Source: a virus
Direction: 5' to 3' (one strand)
Length of the DNA stretch: 38,771 bases
Virus record (IMG/VR): IMGVR_UViG_3300025732_000105
Span: 1-38,771 of that record
Every line of letters begins with the position of its first letter. Position 1 is the stretch's first letter. Of the stretch, positions 15,992 to 22,832 are shown piece after piece. The translations under genes and the position numbers were made by a program. Below the pieces are notes generated by a model. That model saw only the letters and a list, made by a program, of their open reading frames with translations, did no database searches and had not been told where the DNA came from.

Positions 15992-16187
15992 GTACCAGTA
16001 CTCCTTCATGCTTGTTTGGTTGTCGTTCCTTGGCGCGGGTGAACACGCCAAACTGTTTGTATCCAAGGTCTTCCTCCGTTTTGAGTTGGTTGCTTGGGTT
16101 CTTTGCGCGGAAGTAGGGGTCAGACATAAAGATGCTTGGCCGTTGCACCTGCGCAAGTTCTTCCCATGGGTTCAGGACTTTTGTCAT
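15936..16187 (-). CDS. Hypothetical basic protein, 83 aa
   Basis: Lys/Arg/Pro-rich protein (MTKVLNPWEELAQVQRPSIF, then FTRAKERQPNKH, ending KAPRPPKGTIRTFK). No motif recognised. SD: AGAGGTGAAGC, inside the 19-bp repeat that occurs again at 16289-16307. Overlap with the 70-aa gene means one DNA stretch is read in two frames for 56 nt; both readings have natural amino acid composition. Confidence 0.6.
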   Translation of the reverse strand: MTKVLNPWEELAQVQRPSIFMSDPYFRAKNPSNQLKTEEDLGYKQFGVFTRAKERQPNKHEGVLVHAPTKAPRPPKGTIRTFK

Positions 16188-16307
16188 GCTTCACCTCTTG
16201 CTTTCCAAAACGCATACCTGAGACTGCCAGCAATAGTGAGCAGACATACATCCAGACATGAATAGACAAAAACAAAAAACAAAGTTTCTCATGCTTCACC
16301 TCTTGCT
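16184..16307. repeat. 19-bp direct repeats, 105-bp period
   Basis: TCATGCTTCACCTCTTGCT is found at 16184-16202 and 16289-16307, a period of exactly 105 bp. On the minus strand each copy reads SD plus overlapping stop/start (AGAGGTGAAGCATGA). The 33-codon lipoprotein-like ORF occupies the unit between the copies. A shorter form (TCATGCTTCACC) is at 13821-13832, also at a gene junction. Confidence 0.8.
16191..16292 (-). CDS. Tiny putative lipoprotein, 33 aa
   Basis: MRNFVFCFCLFMSGC: a single positive residue, a hydrophobic stretch and a lipobox-like MSGC at about residues 12-15, followed by 18 residues rich in Cys, Trp and Gln. The start overlaps the stop of the paralog gene by ATGA, with the AGAGGTGA SD in that gene's RGEA tail. 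It ends 3 nt before the next ATG. A signal-peptide II role (for example superinfection exclusion or cor-like) is only a guess; the size is very small. Confidence 0.45.
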   Translation of the reverse strand: MRNFVFCFCLFMSGCMSAHYCWQSQVCVLESKR

Positions 16308-16507
16308 CGGATTTCATTCGCCACTCCAGTGCGCGGGAACCCATTGCTGTTCCAGTTCTCAGCAATGTCGGCACACGCCTCACGCTCATGCTGTGCTACT
16401 AGCTTGGCAAAGGCTTCAAGCGCTATAACATCCATATCCCACCACCTAGTTGTAGTTGGCGGATTATGCGCTTTTAGTACCATCTCAATGATTTCATCTT
16501 GTGTCAT
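16289..16507 (-). CDS. Small phage protein, paralog family member 3, 72 aa
   Basis: MTQDEIIEMVLKAHNP, then EAFAKLVAQHEREACADIAE and tail ANEIRARGEA. This is the most complete member of the paralog family at 13536 and 13975, and resembles common short phage proteins with an FAxLVAxxEREACA helix. Function unknown. Its RGEA-stop codons provide the SD for the lipoprotein-like ORF. Confidence 0.75.
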   Translation of the reverse strand: MTQDEIIEMVLKAHNPPTTTRWWDMDVIALEAFAKLVAQHEREACADIAENWNSNGFPRTGVANEIRARGEA

Positions 16508-16508
16508 A

Positions 16509-16742
16509 TCAATACCCCAACTGTTTCATCGCGGCTTGCAGGCCGGCCACTCCACCCACGCGCTGGTCGTTGATGAAGATCTGCGGCATCTGCTTAGCAT
16601 CGGGGTAGTGAGCCACGAAGTTAGCGAAGCGATCGCCCACCATGATGTCAACCTCCTCGTAGTTCAGCCCCGCCATGTCCATGACCATCTTGGCCGTTGT
16701 GCAGTTGGGGCAGTTAGCCTTGGTGTAGATTGTGATGTTCAT
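16509..16742 (-). CDS. Glutaredoxin
   Basis: A complete 77-residue thioredoxin-fold redox protein with the active site CPNC (11-14) in ITIYTKANCPNCTTAKMVMD, a TxxP-like QMPQIFIND (cis-Pro) and GGVAGLQAAM (the glutathione/helix motif). Such proteins reduce ribonucleotide reductase or other disulfides; no reductase gene is visible in this window. SD: CAGGAGAAAAAG, with an ATGA overlap to the next gene upstream. Confidence 0.92.
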   Translation of the reverse strand: MNITIYTKANCPNCTTAKMVMDMAGLNYEEVDIMVGDRFANFVAHYPDAKQMPQIFINDQRVGGVAGLQAAMKQLGY

Positions 16743-17182
16743 CTTTTTCTCCTGACTCTTACTGAGCCTTTGGTTACGTTCCAGTCGGTGTTATAGCCTT
16801 GGTTGGATACATCTAGCGTACTCATGGCTATGCGTTTGCGGGCACTTATGTACTGCCCTCTTGCATTGTCAAGTTCCCTGTCGTGTATCGCGTCTTTCTC
16901 CGTATCGTACGGGCTTGTCTCGAGCTTGCGCAGGAGTAGTATGTCCTTGTCCGGCGTTTGCTCCCACAAGCGTTTGCTGATCTTGGATAAGTGGTTGGCA
17001 ACAAAAACTCTGATGCCAATCTTCCAAGGGTATGGTACGGGCGGAACGCGCTTCAATGGCGGATCGCACTCGTCAAGTCTCTTGCCTGACAAAGCGTGGA
17101 ACAAGCTCACCGCATCAAAGACTGACCCTGCGTTCCGCCACGTTTTTATTACAGCCGCATCCCAGTTTTTCTGGTCGCTCAT
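16739..17182 (-). CDS. Hypothetical basic protein, 147 aa
   Basis: The ATG at 17182 (MSDQ) is preferred to a TTG at 17194. The protein is alternately helical and basic (KTWRNAGSVFDAVSLF, KRLWEQTPDKDILLLRKLE, QYISARKRIAMS) and ends VRVRRKR. No family recognised. It starts 2 nt downstream of the stop of the winged-helix gene. Confidence 0.65.
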   Translation of the reverse strand: MSDQKNWDAAVIKTWRNAGSVFDAVSLFHALSGKRLDECDPPLKRVPPVPYPWKIGIRVFVANHLSKISKRLWEQTPDKDILLLRKLETSPYDTEKDAIHDRELDNARGQYISARKRIAMSTLDVSNQGYNTDWNVTKGSVRVRRKR

Positions 17183-17183
17183 T

Positions 17184-17843
17184 TTAGCCACCAAACAACT
17201 GCTTCAAGTGGACGTACAGCGCACGCGCTTCGTACACAGTCATGTTGTTGACGATGTCCTCGGGGGTGCGTGAGCGGATGATTGTTGTGGCTCGTTTGGC
17301 TCCGTGGGACAGCGCACCGCCCATGGCGTATGCGGCCGCATCAAGTGCATCTTGGCTAGGCGTAGGCATAGCTTCCAGCTTCTCGCGTAGCAATGCACCG
17401 ATGCCTGTCACGCCGTTCGTAGCACGCTTAGTGTACTTGCGCTTGACCTTAACTTCTACGGGCTTGGGCACAACCTTGGCTTCTTTCTTCTTGGCTTTCA
17501 ATGGGCGGTACTCAGGCACGATGGTAATGTATCTGCCCCGATCATCGCGCTCAGCCAACCCTTGCTTGGCAAACTGTGCAAGCAGTGAACCCACCGAGCT
17601 TTCTTTGTAGCCCAGCTTCTCCATGTCTGCGCATATCTCAGCGTTGGTCAGGTTGGGGTGCTTCTTAATGAACTCGAACGTGGCTCGGGTCACGTTGTTG
17701 GTAACACCAAACAGTTTCTTGCGGGTGTCGTAGTTGATGCCTTGAGTCTGTGTGTTTGCTTGTGTGGTTTGCATATCGTCTTTCTCCCAGTTGTTGATTG
17801 TGTTTTTAAGTGCATTGCTAAGCGCGGTTTGAATGTCAGGCAT
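17184..17843 (-). CDS. Winged-helix DNA-binding protein, 219 aa
   Basis: Residues about 50-110 form a winged helix: TFEFIKKHPNLTNAEICADM (helix 1-2), GYKESSVGSLLAQFAKQGLA (recognition helix) and a wing ERDDRGRYITIV. A basic linker KAKKKEAKVVPKPVEVKVKR and KRKYTKR follow, then a C-terminal helical domain (EDIVNNMTVYEARALYVHLK). This is a likely regulator or replication protein. It is the second gene after the 18.08-kb promoter/operator and is a candidate autoregulator of it, which is inference. Confidence 0.7.
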   Translation of the reverse strand: MPDIQTALSNALKNTINNWEKDDMQTTQANTQTQGINYDTRKKLFGVTNNVTRATFEFIKKHPNLTNAEICADMEKLGYKESSVGSLLAQFAKQGLAERDDRGRYITIVPEYRPLKAKKKEAKVVPKPVEVKVKRKYTKRATNGVTGIGALLREKLEAMPTPSQDALDAAAYAMGGALSHGAKRATTIIRSRTPEDIVNNMTVYEARALYVHLKQLFGG

Positions 17844-18057
17844 TTGGGTTTCCTCCTAGTAAGAGCATGACAAGGGTGATTACGGCGATTGCCGCGATGG
17901 ATAAAAGGGTGGTTTGCTCAAGGTCTGTGAGACCCTGCTTGTCCCCTAACAGGACAGACTGTGCCCAGTCTTCCTCGGGTGTTGGGATAGGGGATGGCGG
18001 TGTGTAGAGCAGGCCAATTTTGACCTTGCCCGTATCGTACGGAACATGTTTTGACAT
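17836..18057 (-). CDS. Small C-terminal membrane-anchored protein, 73 aa
   Basis: I choose the ATG at 18057 with SD GGAGAAAGCT. The C-terminus (TTLLSIAAIAVITLVMLLLG) is one long transmembrane helix preceded by a soluble, Pro-rich part (YTPPSPIPTPEEDW). First gene after the 18.08-kb promoter; overlaps the winged-helix gene by 8 nt. Function unknown. Confidence 0.7.
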   Translation of the reverse strand: MSKHVPYDTGKVKIGLLYTPPSPIPTPEEDWAQSVLLGDKQGLTDLEQTTLLSIAAIAVITLVMLLLGGNPNA

Positions 18058-18079
18058 AGCTTTCTCCTTAGTTTTTGCC

Positions 18080-18109
18080 ATTATTTGTCTAGGCTTAGAC
18101 AAAAGTCAA
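18080..18109 (-). promoter_or_regulatory. Sigma70-like promoter with 18-bp operator in its spacer
   Basis: On the minus strand TTGACT (-35, 18109-18104), an 18-nt spacer and AATAAT (-10, 18085-18080). The spacer is filled exactly by the operator (18085-18102), whose minus-strand half-sites TTGTCTA and TAGACAA are perfect inverted repeats around AGCC. Binding there would block RNA polymerase. It faces the genes starting at 18057. Confidence 0.75.
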
Positions 18110-18165
18110 GGGGAATTTCCCCGCGTTCAGGGAATTCCCACGCGAAAAAGAGTTGTTGATAGTAG

Positions 18166-18258
18166 TCAGAATGGCCGCCAGTAAAAGAGATCACAGGCCA
18201 GTACCATAATGGCTAACAGAAGTATTACTCTTTCAAATTTTTCATAGGGTGTCATCAT
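18166..18258 (-). CDS. Tiny single-span membrane peptide, 30 aa
   Basis: MMTPYEKFER then VILLLAIMVLACDLF and YWRPF. The ATG at 18258 has SD AAAGGAG with 6-nt spacing, and the ORF overlaps the end of the 63-aa gene in another frame by 17 nt. One short transmembrane helix and a Trp/Phe-rich C-terminus. It could be a small inner-membrane regulator; unproven. Confidence 0.45.
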   Translation of the reverse strand: MMTPYEKFERVILLLAIMVLACDLFYWRPF

Positions 18259-18433
18259 CGTCTTCTCCTTTGTCTTCATCGGGTGTGATGTCGAGGCGGT
18301 ACATAACTTCGAGCACCAGTTGGTGGATGTCCTCGAAGTATTCGCTTCTGAAGTCTGATGGATCCATCAGGTATCTGCGCAGGTCATGCTCAATACAGCG
18401 CATGTACAGGTCAACTTTGTCTTCTACTTTCAT
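18242..18433 (-). CDS. Hypothetical acidic protein, 63 aa
   Basis: Helical, starting MKVEDKVDLYMRCIEHDLRR and ending with a run of acidic residues (DEDKGEDDDDTL). No family recognised. It is coupled upstream by ATGA overlap to the 120-aa gene. Confidence 0.65.
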   Translation of the reverse strand: MKVEDKVDLYMRCIEHDLRRYLMDPSDFRSEYFEDIHQLVLEVMYRLDITPDEDKGEDDDDTL

Positions 18434-18792
18434 TTAATTTCCTCCTTGATGTAATCGTTTGCTTCTTCCTCGGTGTTAAAGCACAGGCATTCGCCGTTCT
18501 CATCTATCCACTCGCCCGAGAAGTTCTTGCCATAGATACCCCAGTAGTCATCGCCTACATACTCAGCGTGCCAGTCGTTGGGGTCTTTGCTGTACAGCTC
18601 ATGCACTAGCTTGCGACACAGCGTGTCGTCCTCACCAGTCAGGCGTGAGAGTTCAGCGAAGTGATGTTCTTGCAGTAGGTCAGCGATGCGATCGCGTAGC
18701 CTATCCCTTTGCTCATCCTCGTATGCTTGCCTGTCCAACGTGCGTTGGTGTTCGGCCAGTAGGCCATCGTAGTAAGCGTCTAGTCCTTGCAT
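18430..18792 (-). CDS. Hypothetical protein, 120 aa
   Basis: The ATG at 18792 with SD AAGGAGAATGAA is preferred to the longer frame. N-terminal helix (YDGLLAEHQRTLDRQAYEDE), then a helical RDRIADLLQEHHFAEL region and a beta-rich acidic end (WGIYGKNFSGEWIDENGECL). Unknown function. Confidence 0.65.
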   Translation of the reverse strand: MQGLDAYYDGLLAEHQRTLDRQAYEDEQRDRLRDRIADLLQEHHFAELSRLTGEDDTLCRKLVHELYSKDPNDWHAEYVGDDYWGIYGKNFSGEWIDENGECLCFNTEEEANDYIKEEIK

Positions 18793-18793
18793 T

Positions 18794-19150
18794 TCATTCT
18801 CCTTTTGATTCAAGTTCTTTGATGAGTGCGTCAAGCCACCGGTGTCGGTAGGCTTGTACTTGTTTGTGATACTCGTTATGCCCGCGCCCGAACTTCACGC
18901 GGTATCCCACGTTGACTTCCAGCCATCGCCCGACAGAACCATGCGGGCCGAGCCGCCCCACGATGAGCGCGGTTGCGGTTCTCATGGACTTCTGCGTAAT
19001 TTGCTCCTCATAGTGCGCCTTGCGAATTGAGTCGCAGATATACACACGCATGATTGGGTCATGGAGGTAACTGTTCCACCCCCCTGAACCATCCCATAGG
19101 TACCGCTTAGCCGCCCGCAGTGCACCACTTGTTGTGTTTACTTTCTTCAT
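18794..19150 (-). CDS. Hypothetical basic protein, 118 aa
   Basis: Basic, with SGALRAAKRYLWDGSGG, a central YICDSIRKAHYEEQI helix and an HRWLDALIKELE C-terminal helix. SD: AAAAGGAGAAAGTAA. No recognised family. The 17-bp palindrome at 19171 lies just upstream of its start. Confidence 0.65.
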   Translation of the reverse strand: MKKVNTTSGALRAAKRYLWDGSGGWNSYLHDPIMRVYICDSIRKAHYEEQITQKSMRTATALIVGRLGPHGSVGRWLEVNVGYRVKFGRGHNEYHKQVQAYRHRWLDALIKELESKGE

Positions 19151-19170
19151 TTACTTTCTCCTTTTAAATA

Positions 19171-19187
19171 CGGGTCACAGTGACCCG
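19171..19187. repeat. 17-bp palindrome CGGGTCACAGTGACCCG, copy 1
   Basis: A perfect palindrome apart from the central base, directly 3' of the stop of the peptidase gene (19189, minus strand). As minus-strand RNA it could fold as a 6-bp stem, followed by TATTTAAAAGG, a weak U-tract. Same sequence (other centre base) at 23099 and 24594, and degenerate copies at 24173 and 25099. Confidence 0.75.
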
Positions 19188-19188
19188 C

Positions 19189-20322
19189 TTATGCTTCACA
19201 ATGAATGGCATCGAACAGCGTGCACAGCACAGTCGATGCGTCGTAGGTACGCGCCTGTATCAGCGCTTCTTGTAATAGGTCATCGGTCAGTAGCTTGCGG
19301 TTGAGGAACCGCAACGCAAGGTCAGGTTGTTCGGGATACACCGCCTCGCTGATCTGCTCAAGCAGGAAGTCGTGATGCCCAACCATCGCATCGTACAGGC
19401 CGTCAAGTAAGTCCTCGGTCTGCCAGTACTCGTCATCCTCCCACTTAGAAAAGTATCTGCTTTGGTTGATGTTGCGCTCGGTGTAGCCCTTGTCGTATGT
19501 ACTCCACCAGTTGGTCAAACCTGTGTCGTACTTGGTTTCTTTGTACTCGGGCACAGTTGGGTCACGATCGACAGGCAGCTTATCCCATTCGACTTGCAAT
19601 ACAGACTGAGCAAGCAACTCGAAGTGCGCGATGTTAAGAGACTCTTGCTGACTGTGCTCGCTGTTGTAGCCCACGCTGATGTTGGTGCACTCGGGGATGA
19701 TGTCAACGAACTCAGCAGTGTCGGTGTACACGCCAGTGTCATCGGGTGCATACATCAGGTTCTCATCGTGCAAGTTAAGCGCGTCAGCTAGGGCTTGACA
19801 GAATGTATCCGAAGCACAGCGACCCCAACCCTGATGACTGATGACGCTGTCCGTACCCCTGCGGTCAAACGCTATGGCACGATCGAACTGCGAAAGCAAA
19901 GACTTGTGCGTGCTCTCCAAGAACTTAGCACCGATACCACCGCACTCCTCGCCTTGGCTGAAGATGTAGTAGCCCTTGACATCCGCATGGATGAGGTGCA
20001 TCAGCATGGCACAACCCGCGCCGTCATCAGCACCGAGCGGTGCACCATCGGCATACCACATAGCCTTGGTCTTGCGTATCTTGTTGGCACCTACCTCACG
20101 ATGTACTGTGTCAACGTGAGCGATGAACAGGGTACGCGAACCTGCGATGCGATTGTCAACGTGGAGATTACCCGCGCCGTCAACGCTAGTGAAAGACTTA
20201 AGGGTTGAAGGGAGAGAATTGAACAGCCACTCGGTGAACGCTGACACAGCGACAGTATTGTGTGGACGCTTGGCGGACAACGCACGAGCGAGTGTTTTGT
20301 AAAGTGTAGATTTCTTGTTCAT
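19189..20322 (-). CDS. M28/M20/M42-type co-catalytic zinc peptidase
   Basis: This 377-residue enzyme-like protein has the full metal-ligand set of di-zinc exopeptidases: H69 and D71 in FIAHVDTVHR, D99/D100 in GADDGAGCAM, E125-E126 in SQGEECGG, D153 in AFDRRGT and H223 in SEHSQQESL. The order HxD, D, EE, D, H is that of M28/M20/M42 aminopeptidases and deacylases. A phage-encoded copy is unusual. The N-terminus (about 20-60) and C-terminal acidic domain (about 230-377, with KWEDDEYW) are not from a recognised accessory domain. Its substrate is unknown. SD: TAAGGAACAATC. Confidence 0.82.
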   Translation of the reverse strand: MNKKSTLYKTLARALSAKRPHNTVAVSAFTEWLFNSLPSTLKSFTSVDGAGNLHVDNRIAGSRTLFIAHVDTVHREVGANKIRKTKAMWYADGAPLGADDGAGCAMLMHLIHADVKGYYIFSQGEECGGIGAKFLESTHKSLLSQFDRAIAFDRRGTDSVISHQGWGRCASDTFCQALADALNLHDENLMYAPDDTGVYTDTAEFVDIIPECTNISVGYNSEHSQQESLNIAHFELLAQSVLQVEWDKLPVDRDPTVPEYKETKYDTGLTNWWSTYDKGYTERNINQSRYFSKWEDDEYWQTEDLLDGLYDAMVGHHDFLLEQISEAVYPEQPDLALRFLNRKLLTDDLLQEALIQARTYDASTVLCTLFDAIHCEA

Positions 20323-20331
20323 GATTGTTCC

Positions 20332-22068
20332 TTAGATTATTGCGAGTGAGTTGTTGTATGCCTGAGTAACCAAGGCGGTGCAGAGTTTGTTGCGTGTGAT
20401 TCTGTTGAACTCTGTTCTGTCCATGCTGTTGACAAACTCTGTGCTGTATACGCCCTTAGCGTGTAGCGTGTGGCCATCGTGTACATAGGTCATGCTGATC
20501 GTGACTTGATCCATGGCTATCGAGTAGTCCCACAGCATGTGCGTGTTCCACAGCATGTCCATGGTTAGCATCGTTGGCTCGGGTGTAGCAGGTGGGGTAG
20601 CATCCGCCTCGTCCTCGGCATCGTCATCCTTGTCGGCAGTCGCGTCAGCGATGTCTTGCGGGATGTAATCGTCATGGTAACGCTTGCCCTGATACTCAGT
20701 CCACTCGACGCAGTTATCGGTGTACCAATTGCCCGACTCCTCGCACTGCCAGCATTCATCGTCCTTCAGCATGTACTCATCGGTGTCCTCGGTACGGCAG
20801 ATGCGCTCATCGTCAATGTGATACCACTCGCCGTCAATCTCAACGGCTTCCTCGATGTGCTCGTACTCGCCGTTCTCAAGCTCGACAATGTTGTTGTCAG
20901 ACAAACGCTCGACATCGTAGTAGTCAGACTGAGACTCGACATACACCACATCGTCCTCGTGGATGTAGTACTGATCGCCACCCCTGCTGTACGCATAGCG
21001 GTAGTTGTTCTCCTGACAGTGGGTGCATACACGAGAGTCCTCGTAGCGACCGACCCAGTAGCCATCGTCCTCGTCGGTATCGTCACCGCAGTCAGCGCAC
21101 TCGAAGGTGTTGTCGTTGTACTCGGTAGGTGCACCGCCAGTCTGATCGCAGATGTAGTCACCATCCGCATCGACCACGATGTATGTCTCGTTGCCTGCAC
21201 AATCAATCTTGACATGCTTGTCACTGCCGTCAAGGTAGGGAGAGAGGAAGTCATCGCGTGTCTCGTAGTACGCTAGCTTCTCGCCGTCTTGCCAACTAGA
21301 TTCCTTGGCGTAGCCCTGATCGGCAAGCCAGTTCTCCATGCCTGCATCGGCTTGGCTGTACGATGAATCGTTAGATGGTCTGAGGTAGGTACGAACGTAA
21401 TACTTGTACCCTGTGTCGGGGTTGGTCATGCACAGCGCACGCCCCATGGTCTTGTCGCCCTCGATACGCACGGCCATGTGCCACCCGTACTTGGGGTTGT
21501 ATGCCTCATAGGGGTGACGCGTCACGCCGTCACGACAGCCGACACCGCGATCCTCGCCCCATACCATGCACGACTGAGGCCCACGATGTAGGTGGTAGAT
21601 CATCTCGGCTGTTGTATGTACGAACTTGAACTGCGATGCTGTGCCGTAGCGTGAGACTAGATCGCGGATGACGTGATCGGCGAGGGCGAAGTGTCTGTTG
21701 AGATACTTGCCCACCGATGTGACAGTCTGAATGTCACGCCGTCCCTTGTCCTCGTTCTGTGTGTATGCGATCTTAGACTTATCGCCTTGGGATACATGCG
21801 GCCATTCAAGAAGCATCTGTTGCCAGTCATAGGGACGAGCGAGCAGTACTGCCGCTTTGACAGCCTCGTGCATGGGATAGCGTTGTATCTCACGGGTAAT
21901 CCATCGGCGTTGCTCACGCTCAATGTCAATGGCTATGGCAGTACCGGAGTCACGCGCCGTGTGGTAGGCGACTCGGTAGTCATTGTCCACGATGCGAATG
22001 GCACGCTCTGCCTTGGTCATGATCTCCAGCATCTGTGTGCCGTCGTATGTGTTGTTTGTTGTAGTCAT
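20332..22068 (-). CDS. Large acidic multi-zinc-knuckle protein, 578 aa
   Basis: I do not recognise a family. The N-terminal half (to about 280) is mixed alpha/beta with HTTAEMIYHLHRG and a C/W-rich SCMVWGEDRG. The middle (about 315-475) is very acidic and Tyr-rich with zinc-knuckle-like pairs (CADC, CTHC, CWQC) and a loosely repeated unit of the form W/Y-Y-H-x-D-D (YYIHEDDVVY, EWYHIDDERI, GKRYHDDYIP). The C-terminal ~90 residues are a separate domain after an acidic linker (ADKDDDAEDEADATPP). It starts 9 nt upstream of the peptidase gene, so they are co-transcribed. Confidence 0.7.
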   Translation of the reverse strand: MTTTNNTYDGTQMLEIMTKAERAIRIVDNDYRVAYHTARDSGTAIAIDIEREQRRWITREIQRYPMHEAVKAAVLLARPYDWQQMLLEWPHVSQGDKSKIAYTQNEDKGRRDIQTVTSVGKYLNRHFALADHVIRDLVSRYGTASQFKFVHTTAEMIYHLHRGPQSCMVWGEDRGVGCRDGVTRHPYEAYNPKYGWHMAVRIEGDKTMGRALCMTNPDTGYKYYVRTYLRPSNDSSYSQADAGMENWLADQGYAKESSWQDGEKLAYYETRDDFLSPYLDGSDKHVKIDCAGNETYIVVDADGDYICDQTGGAPTEYNDNTFECADCGDDTDEDDGYWVGRYEDSRVCTHCQENNYRYAYSRGGDQYYIHEDDVVYVESQSDYYDVERLSDNNIVELENGEYEHIEEAVEIDGEWYHIDDERICRTEDTDEYMLKDDECWQCEESGNWYTDNCVEWTEYQGKRYHDDYIPQDIADATADKDDDAEDEADATPPATPEPTMLTMDMLWNTHMLWDYSIAMDQVTISMTYVHDGHTLHAKGVYSTEFVNSMDRTEFNRITRNKLCTALVTQAYNNSLAII

Positions 22069-22089
22069 TGCTTTCTCCTTTGGTTGTGG

Positions 22090-22278
22090 TTAGTTAGTTG
22101 CTTCACTTACAAAATACTTGAACACCTGATACGCCAAGCCGTACGCCCCGATGGTGTACAGCCCGAGCCACAAGTACCCAACCCCGAACTCATCGAGCCC
22201 CGTGTATCCGATGTACATGGATAGCATGAAACATGCGGTCATCATTAGCGTTAGGGCTTTGTCTGTCTTAGTTTTCAT
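22090..22278 (-). CDS. Two-span small membrane protein, 62 aa
   Basis: Two hydrophobic helices (LTLMMTACFMLSMYIGYT and GYLWLGLYTIGAYGLAYQVF) separated by a short GLDEFG loop. Start overlaps the upstream gene by ATGA. Holin-like in outline, but the site is within the early block, so lysis is not assigned. Confidence 0.65.
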   Translation of the reverse strand: MKTKTDKALTLMMTACFMLSMYIGYTGLDEFGVGYLWLGLYTIGAYGLAYQVFKYFVSEATN

Positions 22279-22490
22279 TTCGTTTCTCCTTTGGTTTGTT
22301 TAGTTACTCTCGTGGTTCTTCGTGCGTCTCGGCTGACCACCTTGTCTACCGCACCGGCTACCAATAAAAAGTTTTGCCGAAAATGATAGGACGTGTAGAA
22401 CGTATCCCCCATCAAGTCGTGTCCGTACATGTGCAGGAACTCCCGCACTAACCTAAGCGCATCCATCGCGTCTTCATCTATTCGTGCCAT
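22275..22490 (-). CDS. Hypothetical protein, 71 aa
   Basis: Helical start (DAMDALRLVREFLHMYGHDL) and a basic tail rich in Arg/Thr/Lys. No family. SD: AAGGAGAAAGTA. Overlaps its upstream gene by 17 nt. Confidence 0.65.
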   Translation of the reverse strand: MARIDEDAMDALRLVREFLHMYGHDLMGDTFYTSYHFRQNFLLVAGAVDKVVSRDARRTTRVTKQTKGETK

Positions 22491-22704
22491 TACTTTCTCC
22501 TTGGTTTAACAGTTGATCTCGCCATGCGTTCAGTTCTTCGAGCACCGCTTGGCGTGTGCCTGTGCATCCGTACTCTTTCTTCAGGATGCTGTATGCGCTT
22601 GGGCCTTTGCTTCGGCTCATGCCGAGAATCTCTAGCTTTAGCATCGCCCTCAGTGTGAGCAGTCGTGCCATCTCCATCTGGTCAGGCGTTGTTAGTACAG
22701 TCAT
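22474..22704 (-). CDS. Hypothetical helical protein, 76 aa
   Basis: Contains MEMARLLTLRAMLKLEILG and SAYSILKKEYGCTGTRQAVL, the second being a possible short helix-turn-helix. Too short to be sure. ATGA overlap with the zinc-knuckle gene upstream. Confidence 0.65.
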   Translation of the reverse strand: MTVLTTPDQMEMARLLTLRAMLKLEILGMSRSKGPSAYSILKKEYGCTGTRQAVLEELNAWRDQLLNQGESNGTNR

Positions 22705-22832
22705 TTCATTTCTCCTTCGGTTGGTTGTTCGTAGTCATCGCATCCTGCCTCTGCCCAGTTGCCATCGCTAGCATCGGGGTGGTGATACCCGCAGTGGTAG
22801 CAGTACTGTTCTTCGTATGTATCCGTACTCAT
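22701..22832 (-). CDS. Tiny CxxC protein, 43 aa
   Basis: MSTDTYEEQYCYHCGYHHPD..., with a CYHC pair at about residues 11-14 and tail TEGEMK. The ATGA overlap on both sides, and the tail codons that hold the AAGGAGAAATG SD of the next gene, argue for a real gene. Possible zinc knuckle. Confidence 0.55.
   Translation of the reverse strand: MSTDTYEEQYCYHCGYHHPDASDGNWAEAGCDDYEQPTEGEMK

Noticed and set aside
16120-16389. 89-codon frame containing EVKHEKL and EVKHDKS
   Set aside because: The repeated peptide comes from the 19-bp DNA repeat in a third frame; no SD and it crosses three better genes.
22090-22278. Two-span membrane protein as the holin
   Set aside because: It lies in the early minus-strand block without endolysin or spanin genes nearby, so no lysis role is claimed.
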